Source of the DNA: Chrysemys picta bellii | Lineage: Eukaryota > Chordata > Testudines > Emydidae | Assembly (NCBI RefSeq): GCF_011386835.1 | Contig: NC_088796.1 | Coordinates: 29,405,011 to 29,469,010, forward strand | Length of the DNA stretch: 64,000 bases | Direction: 5' to 3' | Shown: positions 21,601 through 35,185 of the stretch, one piece after another | How positions within the stretch are numbered: the stretch's first letter is position 1 | How the letters are laid out: each line of letters opens with the position of its first letter | The notes under the pieces: model-generated | Database searches by the model: none | What the model was told of the DNA's origin: nothing | The model's input: the letters and a program-made list of their open reading frames with translations, nothing else | Position numbers and translations under genes: made by a program

Positions 21601-21795
21601 ATGTAGCAAACAGTTTGCTTCCATTGCAACTAAATCCTAGGGAGATGGAAAGTAGGAGTGTCACAAGCAGATTTTGTTCTAACTTGGATTCTTATGATGT
21701 TTTATGTATAATAATTAGGAGCCATTGCATGGCAGAGTAGCTTTCTGTTATAACAGCCTTCCAGTGTGGATGCAGAAAATATCTTATCCGAGAAG

Positions 21796-22249
21796 CAGGG
21801 CCGGCTCTAGGATTTTTTCCGCCCCAAGCGAAAACAATTTTGGCTCTCAAGCCTAGGAGGGAGGGATGGAGAGGGAGAAGCAGTGCGTGTGCCGCGGCCA
21901 CTCAGGCTCTCCCCCTCCCTCCCAGGCTCTCAAACCCGGGAGGGAGGGGGAGATCCCAAGTGGTCGCGGCACGCGAAACAGCTGATTCACGCGCCGCTGC
22001 TCCCCCTCCCTCCCAGGCTCTCAAACCCGGGAGGGAGGGGGAGATCCCGAGCGGCCGCGGCGTGCGAATCAGCTGTTTGAGAGCCTGGGAGGGAGGGCGA
22101 GCAGCGGTGCGCGAGCGGCAGCAGCGGAGGTGAGTTAGGGCGGCCGGGGCACATTTTTAGGGGCGGCATGGCCCGCGCCAGAATGCCGCCCCTAAAAATG
22201 TGCCGCCCCAAGCACCAGCTCCTTTTGCTGGTGCCTAGAGCTGGCCCTG
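21796..22249 (+). mobile_element. hAT-like MITE with TSD and internal hairpin
   Basis: Ends cagggccggctctagg and cctagagctggccctg are flanked by ccgagaag (21788-21795) and ccaagaag (22250-22257). The interior has repeated 'aggctctcaaacccgggagg' units and a perfect 20-bp stem (22150-22169 with 22183-22202) around a 13-base loop. It is the same subfamily as 7486-7706. Open frames inside (up to 97 codons) are by-products of GC content. Confidence 0.85.
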
Positions 22250-22257
22250 CCAAGAAG

Positions 22258-23385
22258 TCAAAATGCACTCAGGCCAGAAAAAAACATTTACAAAAACGAA
22301 TTTTCCTTTCACTTCTCCAGTCTGTGGCCAGACCCTATTCCTCAATACACTGAGATGGAGCTGCTGTATAATTTTTAGACCATTAAAAATTCTTCCTGGA
22401 AGTAGCTGGATAGTGAATGATTTAGTTACATTTTGAATTATTTTAACTATAATCATCTGATATTATTTTGTTTCACATTCTTCACTAAGAAACTCTGGAA
22501 AGAATCCCACAATTCGTTAGAAAAATACAAACCCAAAACTTGGTTCCACTTTAGTACTTGGCTTCTATTCTAATTATTTAAAGGTTGCATATTGTATCAG
22601 TCAACTCTAATATCCCATTAATTACTAAAAGTACATTACCTGTGATTATACCTTCTTGTATCATGCCAGTATTACTGGATAAATGTCTGTGTGCTGTAAG
22701 TTTTATGATCAGTCTGTAGTTGTTGATTAACTTAATAATTGTACACCAATATAAATACAGCCAGATTGATTAAAATAACCTTCCCTGATAGCTTTCTGCA
22801 TAAATCCATTGCTTGATTGTTGTGTTAAGGTAATGGATGGTTAATCATCACATAGATTTACAAGAAAAAAATGAAGAGTAATAGGACTTGGACTTTATCA
22901 TGTGAAGATGTAAACCCTGAGACAAGCGTCTGTGAGAGCTAATTTGATGAACCAGTATGCTTAAAAACACAAAAAATCACAGCATGGAGCAAAAAGATTG
23001 AGGTGATGGTTCCTGAGAGCCACAACATAGGTCTCCGCATTAGCATAATTGAGCCTCTGGGGCACTTCTACTAAAAAGGCACCTCTTCCACAGTTCCAGC
23101 TACCTGAACAGAAAGGCGCACTCAGACGCAGAAGTTAACCGGCATGGAGAACCTCGAGAAGAGAGTTATGAGGCAGGCTAGTAGGGCAGCATATGCTGTT
23201 GCTGCTCTTGCTATGCCTGTGCTTTGAATAAATTAACAACTTCAGCCTCCAGTGTTACCAATCCAATACAGGTTTGCTCAGGTTTTTGTCCCCCTACCCA
23301 ACTGAGGTCTTAGATCTATGGCCCATCCCCCCACCTGAAGGGCTGGGCCCTGTTTTGCTTCTGTGGGCTCTGCCCAGTTATCAAA
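22258..23385. other. Unique intronic sequence
   Basis: AT-rich on the left; no exon, RNA gene or known repeat is evident. Confidence 0.45.
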
Positions 23386-23389
23386 CAAG

Positions 23390-24010
23390 CTACATAAAAT
23401 CTGTGTTATCCAGCACTTTATCTACCAGAAAGCTCTATTAACCGGCATTTTTGGTATCTCCCAGTACAAATCTTCAAGCTAGTAACTAGGACTAGTATAC
23501 TGCCCAGGAGGTTAAGCAATTGCCCATTCTGCACTCTACTTTTATGCAAAAGAGGCAGAAGACAATAAATCAGGGATTTATTCAAAAAAGCAGCTTCTAG
23601 GGTGTATCATTGGGCTGAATCTGTAATGACCCTGTCTCCTACACTTTCTGTACTATATCAACAGTGAATTGATGTTGAAAATGATGACTCTGAGGCATTG
23701 CAAGATCCTGAAGTGACTTCTGAATCATCAAAGAAAGATGAAAACTATACTGAACATGATTTAGTGTTAAGTGTATTTTTAGTGATCTGGGTGTATGCCA
23801 GGTGCTGCCCATAGTGATATGAAGTGTCCTAAGATAACTTACTGTATAGAAAACTTTACCTGTAGACACCTAAGTGCTTCAAGAAACCAACTACTCTGCC
23901 TTGCAGTACTACTACTGGATTGGTCTAACCCTTAGTTAACCAGAATTGTTGACTAACCAGCACCCCCCATTTCTCCAACATGCCGGATAACCAAGCTTTT
24001 ACTACAATAC
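23390..24010. mobile_element. Possible pogo/Tigger-like relic
   Basis: 'ttatccagcactttatctac' and 'ctattaaccggcatttttgg' on the left, and 'ccaacatgccggataaccaa' on the right, resemble the 'attatccggcatg' ends of Tigger-type elements. The middle has no transposase I can recognise and the boundaries are vague. Confidence 0.35.
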
Positions 24011-24844
24011 CTTTTGTGAACATTTAACCTGATTTGTTTTTTAAATTAAAAAATCATTTCAAATTCAGCCCAATGTGTGTAATCACTACATTTTTCTTTT
24101 TCTTTTCCTGTGTGCATGGTTTAATTTTTATTGCATCTTCAATGATTTGCTGATTATGAATTATGTGCAACTACATATGTTTGTGTTTTCTGGAAGCTCT
24201 GGAAATACGTAAACTTTCCATTTATCCTTCCTGATTTTATCGCTCTTTGCTAAATTAGCTAACCAAATAATGTTGCTAATGGGAAAGGAAATGCAATCAT
24301 ACTGCAGAAGTCTAACGCTTTTTACCTGGCAGTACAGTTATTGCTTTCCCCCTCCATTATTAAGACCAGTAGTAAATGTCTTAATTATCTGAAGTTGTGA
24401 TAATGCTCAATATTCATCTATTTGTATATTCAAAATCTGCAGCCTTTATCTCTGCAGTGTTCTTCGAAATGAAAATAGCATCAGGATGTGTTAGCTGGAT
24501 GTCTGAAATACCAAATAAGCAGTGAAATGGTGAAAAATGTTGGCATTTAGCTGTCATCATTAGATTTCAAGGTCAGAATTCCATTAAAATAAATGGTGGC
24601 ACCTCACATCTTTTGTTACTTTTAATTCTCACTGTGCTCGGTTGGAGGTCCAACAGGACAAAAGTACAGCCATGCGTGGCTGGTTTCACAACCAGAAGTA
24701 CTAGAAATGTCTGCCTCCTTTGCATCTTTTCCTGTGTATTAGTAGTATAGCAACATTTATGGATTTCTTGCATCCATATCATCTCAGGTGATGAAGAAAC
24801 TTTACCCTAAAAGGGAGCAAGCTATGTCATTCTTTACACCACTT
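24011..24844. other. Unique intronic sequence
   Basis: Nothing recognised. Confidence 0.45.
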
Positions 24845-24852
24845 ACGTAATG

Positions 24853-25231
24853 CAGGGATTTGCAACCTTTTTCTTTGAGGCCCCCTCCGCAACATGCTAT
24901 AAAAATTCCGTGGCCCACCTATGCTACAAAAATGTTTTTCTGCATATGCAGTAGATTAAAAGTCAGGGCCTGCGTTAAGGGATAGCAAGCAGGGCAACTG
25001 TCCAAGGCCCCACACCACGGGGGGCTCCGCAAAGCTAAGTTGGTTTCATCCCCATGCGGCAGGGTTCAGGCTTCAGCTTTGGCCCTAGGCTGCGGGGCTC
25101 AGGGTTTGGCTTTCTTCCCTGGGCCCCAGTGACTCTAATGCCAGCCCTGCTCTCTGTTTTATTTTGGCCGACCCCCTGAAACCTGCTTGTGGACCCCCAT
25201 GAGGCCTCGGACCCCTGGTTGAGAACCATTG
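24853..25231 (+). mobile_element. hAT-like element with 8-bp TSD
   Basis: Ends cagggatttgcaacc and ggttgagaaccattg are inverted and typical of hAT. The flanks are acgtaatg (24845-24852) and gtgtaatg (25232-25239), six of eight matching. About 180 bp inside (24964-25149) is itself framed by inverted ends, cagggcctgcgttaa and taatgccagccctg, and looks like a nested MITE. Confidence 0.75.
24964..25149 (+). mobile_element. Nested MITE, CAGGGC..TTA ends
   Basis: The inverted ends belong to the same broad group as 7295-7821. GC-rich interior. A target duplication could not be confirmed, so nesting rests on the ends alone. Confidence 0.5.
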
Positions 25232-25239
25232 GTGTAATG

Positions 25240-27075
25240 TGTATAACTCAGAGATGAGCTGTGTGCTGCAGGATGAGTGGAATGCAGTGAAGTGTGTTTG
25301 CACGCCTTTGACAAATTTAAGTTTTCTCCAAGATACCTAGTCCCTATCTAACTGAGGCTGATGTGAAACAAAAGCATCTTATCTGATAGGCCAATATTAA
25401 GCATGTTTTGTTTTGTCCATCACCAATCAAATTGTTGAATTGGTATGCAGCTGCGTGGACTAGAATTCGGAGTGCCAGCTGTGGTTTTAGCTGCTTGAAA
25501 TAAAATAAAATGTGATTTATAGTAAAGGGGACTGAAGCCATGTGCAGCAATGATCATGTGGCATTTTCTCTTGGGAGGCAGAAGCAATGAATATAATTTT
25601 CTTTGGATAACAATAGTCGAAGCCAATTTTCCAGTTTAAATCTGGAAATATGGAAGCATCATTCTTTTTTTCTCCATGTAGCTTTAACAGTTTTTTATAC
25701 GATACAAGCTAAAGAGTTTAGAGGGAATTGTTAATATAACTGGTAGATAGAGTGGCTAAAGGAAAACAATATTCCATGCAGAAATAACCTAGGTTTGTTG
25801 GTGGTTTACAAGTGACAACTTGTCTATACTATAAATACAAACATGTCAGGGCATCTGATTACAACATTCTTGCCCCTAACTTAGTCACATTACAGTTCTG
25901 ATTTGTAGTGCAGATGGGACTATGATCTGCAACTATCCTAAAGCTTTGGATATGACCAATTGGTCTGTTTTAGGCAGGCCCTAAGAAAAAAAAGTTTTGT
26001 ACAGTAACACAATAACTCCATTATATCATACGTATCAAAGGTCTTTAGTGGACACCCCAAACATTTAGGTAAATAAAGTTAGGTTGATTTGGGAAGCCAC
26101 CCCAACAGCTGGCTAACATGATTTTGGGGTGTTGGTTGCCTTACCAGCTGTTGTCCTGACTGGTCCAACAGCATGCTGTTCAATGTGCTCTAGGGTCAGA
26201 AATTGTCTGATACAGCATTCTGAATTTGTAGATCTTGGAATGCCATGAAAACTATAGCCTCAGGCATATAGCCTATTTTAGGATGAATGTTCCTGTTATT
26301 GGGGTGTGTTATGTTAGAAAACATAAGGTCATGAGTGCAGAGAAGAGCTGACTTTCTCTTACGCTTAGCTCAGAGCTAACCAAAAGATTGCACTTAACTA
26401 TTTTTACTGACCTTGTACATTGCTATTTTGTACAGCATCAAAAGCTTTTTGCCAAGACCAGTAAATGCTATCTAGGTCCCTGGTTTACACAACCTCTGTG
26501 ACGTCAATTCTTGTTTTCACAAAGAATCCTATCAGCTGTGTTGGGCTGAATATGCCTTTGTAGGAATATCCATATTGATTATGAAAAATGTAAATAGCCT
26601 TCAGGATTTCAGCCATTCATTGTAGTTTGATTCATGTGCAATGGTCATTGTTAAATCTGCTGTTGACAAAATGCAACCAATTGTGGTGACTCTGCAGATG
26701 GACTGTAGTGGGTTTTTATGGAGGGGATTGGGTTTAAGGGCTGAATCCAAAGCCCATTGAGGTCCATGGGAGTCTTTCCATTGACTTCACTGGGTTTTGG
26801 ATAAGGCCCTAATTTACCAGAGGGAAAGACAAAAGAAGTTTTTAATAATTAAGAATTATGGTTTTGCTTGGTGGTTGCAGGTACAGGTCCAGCATAGGTG
26901 ACTACAAAGAAAACAATGTAGTTATTTATAGTATTAGTGGTGGTATCATATAGTACTAAGAAATATATATATCATAAGACCCCAGTTCTACAAAGATTTA
27001 TACACATGCCTCAATTTACATGCTGTGAGTGCTACCGTTAACTTCAGTGGGTCTATCGCAGTCTGTCTAGGTGAG
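25240..27075. other. Unique intronic sequence with one short motif
   Basis: No gene is seen. At 26758-26815 there is a 'tccattgacttcactgggtt' and 'ggataaggccct' fragment of a short interspersed motif discussed in findings. Confidence 0.45.
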
Positions 27076-27077
27076 TA

Positions 27078-27265
27078 CACCTCTACCCCGATATAACACT
27101 GTTCTTCGGAGCCAAAAAATCTTACCGCATTATAGGTGAAACTGCGTTATATCAAACTTGCTTTGATCTGCCGAAGTACACAGTCCCACTCCCCTGGAGC
27201 GCTGCTTTACCACGTTATATCTGAATTTGTGTTATATTGGGTCGTGTTATATCGGGGTAGAGGTG
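27078..27265 (+). mobile_element. TA-flanked MITE, mariner-like (copy 2)
   Basis: Ends cacctctaccccgatata and tatcggggtagaggtg, with TA on both sides (27076-27077 and 27266-27267). The interior matches copy 1 ('cttgctttgatctgccgaag'). Confidence 0.8.
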
Positions 27266-27267
27266 TA

Positions 27268-30240
27268 TGTGAACAGGTCTTTGTAGGATTGAGGCCCAGG
27301 TGGCTATACTTAATTATGAGAGAACCTCGGCATGCAGCGGTTCTAATTTCTTCTTGGTCTCCTCCCCCCATGCAATCTTCTTTTAATGAGCACTGAGACA
27401 CAAAATTAATTTATCAGCATCTACCTATTCCAATAAATTACCTTCCATCCCTTAGAAACTCCCCACTTCCTCCACTGATTTCTTATTCCTTACCTGTTTG
27501 ATATACAGTTTGTTTATCTTAACCTTTTGTCCAAGCTGCTTTTAGTGCCTGTCAGTTATTATGTATACTTGTTCTGTAATCTTCTCATTCCTGCTCTCGC
27601 TGTACAACACGTTTTTTATACCTCACATGTGTCTTTGTTACCCTTGATAATTTTTGTGCTTTTTTAGTTCTTGTACCCTGGCTCCTTTCTTTGTTTGTTT
27701 AGCTCCCAGCCTATCCGTTGCTATGACATGAATAACCATGAGGTATATGGTGATAATCTTTAAGCACTTCTAACAGGTTTGCTTTGTGCTGCTGCTCTTT
27801 TCAGGGCTTCCGTGTCTATTTTGAGGTCAGAGCAGCACTAAAAAGCTAGTAGAAAAGAGCTGATATCTGCAGGGTACAGAATTTGGGGAAAAAGAAGTAT
27901 AGGACACTACTTGAACTCCATCCACAAGATTACCCTCCACACACAATCCCTGAAAAGCAGTATGTGTTAACACAGTTGATGTTTTAAATTTGTTATCATT
28001 AAGCTTCAGAGTTCCATTCTGATGAACTGGAGAGTTCATATCTCTTGGAGCTGTTGTTTTGTCAGCCCATCTGCTGATTTAGGAATATTAGATTGCATTT
28101 AGAAGGTGATCTTTGCAAACATAGGGCTGGAAACAGTTCACGGTGTGCATGTGTGGGTTTTTAATAACAAAAGCTTACATGTTGCAGAAACTGATAGGGT
28201 ACTAGAAAAGTGTTTATATGGCATATTGCCACTTAACCTGCACATTGTGACTCCTGGTTAGGGGTAACTGTAAGTTGCTGCATTCTGTGGGTAATGTTCT
28301 GCCCTCAGTTACAGCAGAGCAATCTGCTGAAGACAGTGGAGTTGCATGATTGTAACTGAGACACTTGTGTTAATTCTTTAAATTGTTCCAAAATTTATAT
28401 TGTTTTTAAAAAGTGCAAGCAGATCAGCATAAGGGTGAGAAGTTCTATGCAGAATCATAGGACAGGACTAAGGAAGAAAGAGACACGGGAGTTGTAATCA
28501 GTGAGGTGGTGTCTTTAAAAATCCTGTAACATCTAAAGTTTGAGACAGTCCTTTCCTAAATACTGATATGAGTTTCCTGGGTCTGTTGCAGGTTTGGGGT
28601 GCCAGGCCATATCCCTATCTGCTGTTTCATTAAACCAGCCCCGTCAGTTTCATCATTAAATAAAGTTCCAGTATCTTAAATAGCCAAGAAGCATTAGAGG
28701 AAAGCGAAACATGCAGTAGTGCTACATATATCAAAGAAACATCTGTAAGATGCGAAACAGTGCCTGGACAGCTAATGGCTGGACCAGGCTAAAGATAACT
28801 GGTCAGAGTTGCCTTTATTGCCTGTTTTTAAAGTTATTAATTAGTAATCAGTGAAAACATCTGTAAAGCTCTATGCAAATGCAAAGTATTGATAGATAGA
28901 TGTGCACAGCTGAATACAGAATTCTAACCACTACCTTCCTCTATGCATACGCTCTCTCCATCTGGATATATCTCCACATGACTCTCCTGGCTGTCTTGAC
29001 ACAGTCTTGGTTTTGCTCCCAAAGAAACCTTTCTTCCAGATCCACGTTAGAACCTTACCTTTCTAGCCCACGAAACATCCAAAGCCCGCTAGCAAAGTGA
29101 CAAAACACCCTGCCATTCATTTGTTATCTTTTGTTTCTGGGTAAATTCTGTTAGGGTGTCTGTGTAATGTGATTCATTTCACTCCTGAAAGTGATGCTTT
29201 AAAAAATACTTTTCCTCTCCATCCCTTCCTCTGTCTGAGAGATCTTAACCACATTGCTCTTAGGTCCCCTCTTCTTGCCCACTGCCTGAGTTGTACAGCT
29301 GTCCCAGTTACACATTGGTGGCACAGAATTAACATTGCTGACAAATGTAGCTAAGAGAGGGACTGAGACCAAGAAGAGTGGAAGGGGAATGGCTGTTCCA
29401 CAGTATCTTCTGGCTTACATAGCAAAACTGTCTGAGGTTACAAGTGACTATTGTTATAATTCATCAACACCACTTGGTAGAAAAAGGAGACCTGTAGTTG
29501 GTTAGTTCTGTCCTTGGCAACAGATGTCACTGTAGACAAGGGCTTTAGAATGGTAAGGGTTCTGCAGGTTACTTAAGCAGCGGTTCAACGAAGAGCTGGT
29601 AATTGAATTGTGAAGCATTATTATTGTAGGATTGGTCAGAAAAAAAGCTTCTTTCCTTCAAGGACTGGGCTAAAAAAACAGACCACCGGAGCTATCATGA
29701 GTGAAAGGTTTCTAATATCCTATAACATTCTTACATTAAATAAATAATATTATGAAGATCCTCTTAGTGATGTCCCAGGTTGGTTATTGAATTCAGAACG
29801 TCACTCCTTTTGCTGCTTTCTGCTGAGTTTCTCCACATGAGTGATATTCCAGCCAGGAAGTGACAGCTTATACAAGCAACAAGAAAATAATATAAATTCA
29901 AATTAGATGATTTGACTGGTCTTCTGAGAATGATACAGGCAGACTATCTAATGTTCTGATCTGTGGCTGCATGGGTTGAATTCTTAGATACTGCAGTTGT
30001 TACCTGAATCATCTATGTGGCATGGGGAATAGAACTTTCAACTCTTCCATCCAAAACCACTTTTCTCTCCCACTTGAGCTAAAGGAGAATGTCCAACTAG
30101 CTTAGTCACTGTGCTTGTACATTCCAGCCAATAGATGGCAGTGAAACATTACAGTTCAGTACGCTCAGATGCAGAGGGGATAGAATAAGTGGAGAAATTA
30201 GCATAAATGCATGCATGCAAGCAGTATTTTCAGGATTTCT
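27268..30240. other. Unique intronic sequence
   Basis: About 3 kb without a recognised repeat or exon. Frames are all under 90 codons. 28295-28370 resembles a short SINE-like sequence ('ctgccctcagttacagcaga'). Confidence 0.45.
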
Positions 30241-30244
30241 TACA

Positions 30245-30375
30245 GTTTCTTGAGTGTTTTAGACTATAAGCTGTTGTCGGGAGGAACAGTATCTACCTTT
30301 TTATATAGCCTAGCATAATGCATCTGGAACCCTTATTGGGGATTGGGGATACATATTGCAAATCATAAATAACAA
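30245..30375 (+). repeat. SINE tail, sense
   Basis: 'tagactataagctgttgtcg', 'tagcctagcataatgcatct' and 'cccttattggggattgggga' follow the tail pattern of the MIR-like SINEs here, heavily decayed. Confidence 0.4.
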
Positions 30376-30694
30376 CGTGAATTTTCTTATAACATAGAGA
30401 TGATGAAAAGAAAAATTTTGGCAGATGAAAATGCTTACATAGTGGGTATCAGCTGTAAATCCATGTGCGATGACTCACTAACCACTCTGTGCAAAAGTGG
30501 AACAAGAAATAACTTTAATTCAACTCATGCAGGATAATGATATGAACTCCGAAGCAGCCTGCTCTGCAGAATGAGCACAGGGCTGAGAGTAGGAAAACCT
30601 TGAATTAATACTTGCCTCTCTACGTGTCACTCAATCGGTAGCCTTGAGCAAATCACTTAAGCTGTCTCGATTTCCCATCTATGAAATGAAGATG

Positions 30695-30882
30695 CACTTC
30701 TACCTCGATATAACGCTGTCCTCGGGAGCCAAAAAATCTTACCGGGTTATAAGTGAAACCGCGTTATATCGAACTTGCTTTGATTCACCTGAATGTGCAG
30801 CCCCGCCCTCTTGGAGCACTGCTTTACCGCGTTATATCCGAATTTGTGTTATATCGGGTTGCCTTATATCGAGGTAGAGGTG
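30695..30882 (+). mobile_element. TA-flanked MITE, mariner-like (copy 3)
   Basis: Ends cacttctacctcgatata and tatcgaggtagaggtg; the right TA is intact (30883-30884) and the left is TG by mutation. The interior is colinear with copies 1 and 2. Confidence 0.8.
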
Positions 30883-30954
30883 TATTGGTACCCATTTATC
30901 ATATAGCAGAGTTGTAAAAATTAGTCAATATTTGCACAATGCTGTGAATGTGTA

Positions 30955-30996
30955 AATGTCTCTAAGGTGCCACAAGTACTCCTGTTCTTTTTGTCC
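30955..30996 (+). mobile_element. Penelope-like tail scrap
   Basis: 'ctctaaggtgccacaagtac' followed by 'tcctgttctttttg' is the last 40 bases of the Penelope tail; nothing upstream remains. Confidence 0.6.
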
Positions 30997-30999
30997 TAT

Positions 31000-33705
31000 A
31001 AGTGATAAGTAATAGTATTGCTATAACCTGTCTACCCTTCTCCAGTGACTAAAACATGAGGTATTTGGGTTACTACTTCACAACACACCAAGGCATAGAG
31101 AAATTCATAATATCTGCCCCCTTTGTCCTGGAGCACCCTATACTATTTGGTCACTTGTGATAGCTTTCTGTTATACATGCATGTGCATAGTGATTACAGA
31201 TTCATGTTCCCTCTCTGTCACCACACTACATTGTCTTGGAATCCTGGCTCTTTGCTTGTACTCCTGTTATCTCTCCTCCCCCCCCCCCCCCCCGGTTTGG
31301 TTTAAAATACTCTGACTCTACTCTGCACTGGATCTGTCTTTGCCCTTTACTAAATCATAGCAGCAGCAAACAGAAGGGACTCTATGCTTGGCTGTACATA
31401 CAGTTGCTGCTATGCTCATATGAGAGCGATGCACAAAAGCCCTTAGGGGAGCTTGGAGGGCCGTCCTGGCTGACAGGCTGCACCTTCTAGAGGAATAAAG
31501 AGACAGCAGTATCATTACTATGTAGTCTTTTTATTAGTGACTCAGTGGTGACATTTAGGTAGGGAGATGAACAAAAGACAAAGTCTCTACCACATTTTAC
31601 TCTGACATCCCTCCTGCAGCTGTGCTATAATAAGATGTATTGTCGTGAAGACTGTGCAAGCAGCTAGTATTGTCTGTCTTCAAGTCAGGAGATGGATCAC
31701 TAGTCTGCTCTGGGGGAGTCCATTACAATATTTTAGCAGTGTGAGTTTCTGAATCAATGAGTCAAGGCATGTTGGGGGGAAATCCTGGCTCCACTGAAGT
31801 CAATGGCAAAAGCCTATTGACTCCAACAGGGCCAGGATTTCACACATTGTCTTTAAATCCACCAATCCTTTAATGCAGTCAGTGCCTATGCCTTCCCCTG
31901 GAGCTGGCTATGGGCAGCACCACCCAAGAGCATTGTTTTCTTTTTCTTTCCTTTCCCCCCAGCTTCTTGCTAATGTCAGGGACCTATAATAAACTAGTAG
32001 GAGAGGGGAATACCATGGTTTTAAAATTAAGAGATTTAAAAATGATAAAATATCAGTTCCTTTGTATTTGTCTTTTAGTTTCTGAGCCTTTAAGATGCAC
32101 TTGGGTCACATTTTCAAGCTTTTTCTCTGTAAACATGAGGGCTAGAAATATATATATATATATATATAATGAGAGCTGACTTTCTGACCTAATCAGTTGA
32201 TTCCAGGAGCAGAGGCTTCAAGATATACAACAAATATCATGAAAGTTTAATTTAAAATAATGAGTGGTGGCAACACTGCAAATAGATAGCTCTGAAATGG
32301 AGAGGTTCATGCTGCCATACTAGCTATCTTGTTGGGCCTTCCTGTGGAAGGGGTTTTGTAGCCATTTGGTGTTTTATTCCTAACACACCCCTATCAGTCA
32401 AGGACCTATCCCTCTGCAGCTGCTATGGAATGTGGAAGCATCTCCATGGAAGCTTCATTCGCTGTCCTGTTCTCTTTTCTATCCTCCCCATTTTCCCATT
32501 GCTCAAAATGTAATTAAAATGTGCTTTTCTTGGTTAGTCAAGCATATTTGCTTGCTCTGTGTTTGTAAACAAGATTTGCCCTGTAACTTTTTTTCTTGAC
32601 CATTCAGATGTCCAGATGAATAGCTCCATTCATCTCTGCTGTTTCCCTGGGGAAAAGGGAAATGGAAAAAGCCAATTCTTAAGCTGTTGGTGGCTGAATG
32701 AGACTGGGATTTTTTTGGTTTTGCACAGATATTTGGAATAGCATCTGCTTTAACATGACTAATTTTTTCATCCTTGTTCTTGGTAGAAAAAATATATTAT
32801 GAAATGCAAGTAACTGTTAATGTACCATTAGAGCATAGATTTTTATACTCAAATGGAAATTCAGAGTAATGGTTGCCAAAGCAACTGTAACTGGTCCACA
32901 GTAAAACGTTGTATTTTTCTGTGGCTGTGTCTAGTGTTAATTGTAATGCCTTAATGTGTATATATGCAGTGTTGTGGAATTCTGATTGGGATCAGAACAA
33001 TGGGCCAAATTCTGCTGAGTTACATAGGAGTAACTCAAAAGGAATTGCTGTGAATTTACATTGGTTTAACAGAAAGCAGAATCTGGATCATAACTTAGAA
33101 TTTCCAAACTTAAGTTGGTGTAAAATCATAAGCGTGGTGTTGCATTAATGATTTTATTTATTTATTTGGTATTTGTGTTTTAATTTCCTTGCTTTTTAGA
33201 AGTTGGAGAGCAAAAAACACTTTCACAGCATGCATAATTTGAAATTGGCTATGCCCCTTTTGGATGCAGTCGTAAAAGTAGTTTCTTGGGCAGCTTTCAA
33301 TGATTTTGCACATGTTTCAACTTGCAATTCTGCATGCGTTGTAGATAACTGAAGCATTGTTTGACAACAGGGTTTTGTAAATGCATAAGTCATTATTTTC
33401 AGACACATAAATGTTACTTGAAGAAACTTTGCTTAAAAGTAAAGTCTCAATTTTTGTATTTGGACACTTTTATGCCTTTTTGGAGTGGATGGAAGCAATT
33501 CATGCAAATTGGTTCTAAAGAACATTGTTAGAGAAGAAGAAAACTGTAAGCAGTCGCTATCTAGGTACACGCTGAGCAAGATCCCAGGTAGAATATTGCC
33601 TTGTCTACAATCTGAGTTATTCATTAGCAGTGGGGCTATCAAAAACCTGACTTTGCTTATCTTCATTATCCCTTATGTTCAGCAAGAGCCAGTTTATGGC
33701 AGTGC
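31000..33705. other. Unique intronic sequence with simple repeats
   Basis: A C-run (31278-31293) and a TA run (about 32149-32168) are the simple repeats. Short motifs at 31783-31850 and 33000-33070 match the 'attgacttcaatggg' and 'ctgagttacataggagtaac' types. No exon is seen. Confidence 0.45.
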
Positions 33706-33708
33706 AGT

Positions 33709-33872
33709 CAGGGCCGGCGCTTCCACTAGGCGACCCTAGGCGGTTGACTAGGGTGGCAGGATTTGGGGGGGGTGGCATTTTGCCACCCTTGGCAGAAATT
33801 CGGCGGCGGCGGCAGGTCCTTCCGCTCCAGATCTTCGGCGGAAATTCGGCAGCGGGTCCTTCACTCGCTCCG
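33709..33872 (+). mobile_element. hAT-like MITE, right end lost
   Basis: It starts cagggccggcgcttcc with the 'aaattcggcggcggcggcag' modules of this MITE group, then passes into CR1 sequence near 33873 without the expected right end. Confidence 0.6.
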
Positions 33873-34012
33873 GGACCAAAGGTCCAGCTAGCCCAGTATC
33901 CTGTCTTCCGACAGTGACCAATGCCAGGTGCCCAGAGGGAGTGAACAGAACAGGTAATCATCAAGTGATCCATCCACTGTCACCCATTCCCAGCTTCTGG
34001 CAAACAAGGGGT
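33873..34012 (-). mobile_element. CR1 3' fragment, antisense
   Basis: 'aaaggtccagctagcccagt' and 'gacagtgaccaatgccaggt' match the 3' part of the antisense CR1 at 59908; about 140 bp remains. Confidence 0.7.
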
Positions 34013-35185
34013 TAAAACTATTGTTTGTTCTGTAGTCAGGGTTATTCCATTTCTGAGTTCTCTTGGTTATTTTGAAGGCTTTTTCTTGTAAAGACTCCAG
34101 TAATTCCCACTTCTCAGCATTCTTGGGACTCTCGACAGCTCTCCTGTCCTTTCCAAGGTTCCTCTCCCCTACCCGGTTTCTCTCTGGTGCAGACTACTCT
34201 TCGGGGCCTGTCTGTGCACTCTCCTCAGCCCCTCTGAACTAAATGCCATCATGTATGCTTCACTCTAGTCTCCTCCTGGGCTGTTTTGAGCCCCCACTTT
34301 CAGCTCTCCTAGTCCATTCTGGGCTTCTCACCATAACTCTTCCCTCTCAATCTATAGTTCAACTAGTGCTGTCCTTGGTACCTCTAGCTCTTTCCCTGTA
34401 ATTACAGCCATTATCTCTAGGCAACACACTGTCACTCAGAGTGTAATGAATCAGGTTGTCTGTCACTTTTACTGGCTTCTGTTCATGTTTCACACTGACC
34501 CACCGCTTTCTATTTTGTTTTCACAATAATTGTTTGTTTGGAACAGTTAAATGATCCTGTACAGTATCTCTTCCATCTCTTCTTTAGTGTCCCAAGTGAG
34601 TATACCTGATGCACTCATTCAAGTACATGCTATTTTTATACTGTTCTTGCTCAGGGATAGCTGCAGTTTTTCAGAAACATGATAGGGCCTTTTCTGCTCT
34701 GTCACACATGCACAAGCTGAAACATGATTAGGAGCCATTCCTTGGGAGTATACATTCTCCTCTGGGGGATGGGCTTGCAGGGCACAGCACTTGGAAGTAC
34801 CAGTTGGTCATGACATCTATAATCATTTCTGGAGTTTACATGCATTTAAAGGGGAAGGGACTGAAAGAATATCCATAGTACTCTTGGGGAAAAGGAAGAG
34901 CCATTCTTAGCTGGCAACTGAAGGGTTACTAGCCCACAGAAATCATGAATGGAGTTAATGTTTGTTAAAGTGAAATTCCTTTTCTCTCTGCTTTCTTGTG
35001 CTTATTTGCAGCCATGATTGCTGCCAAAGGGGGAATTGGCATGAGTTGCTGTGGGGAAAATGTTCACTCCCCTTATACAGCAATAGATGTTAATGTGACT
35101 AATCACAGCTTTTACTTTCCTGGACTCACTCCTTTCCAGCAAGCTAACCGTTGTCAGCGGAATAGAAACTTGAAAGGAAATTAAG
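34013..35185. other. Unassigned sequence
   Basis: Pyrimidine-rich between 34100 and 34450, without a recognised element. The small frame at 34996-35184 has an upstream 'tttgcag' but no known domain. Confidence 0.4.

Noticed and set aside
34996..35184. Possible exon with upstream 'tttgcag'
   Set aside because: It ends in a stop and runs into a CR1-like relic; no known domain.
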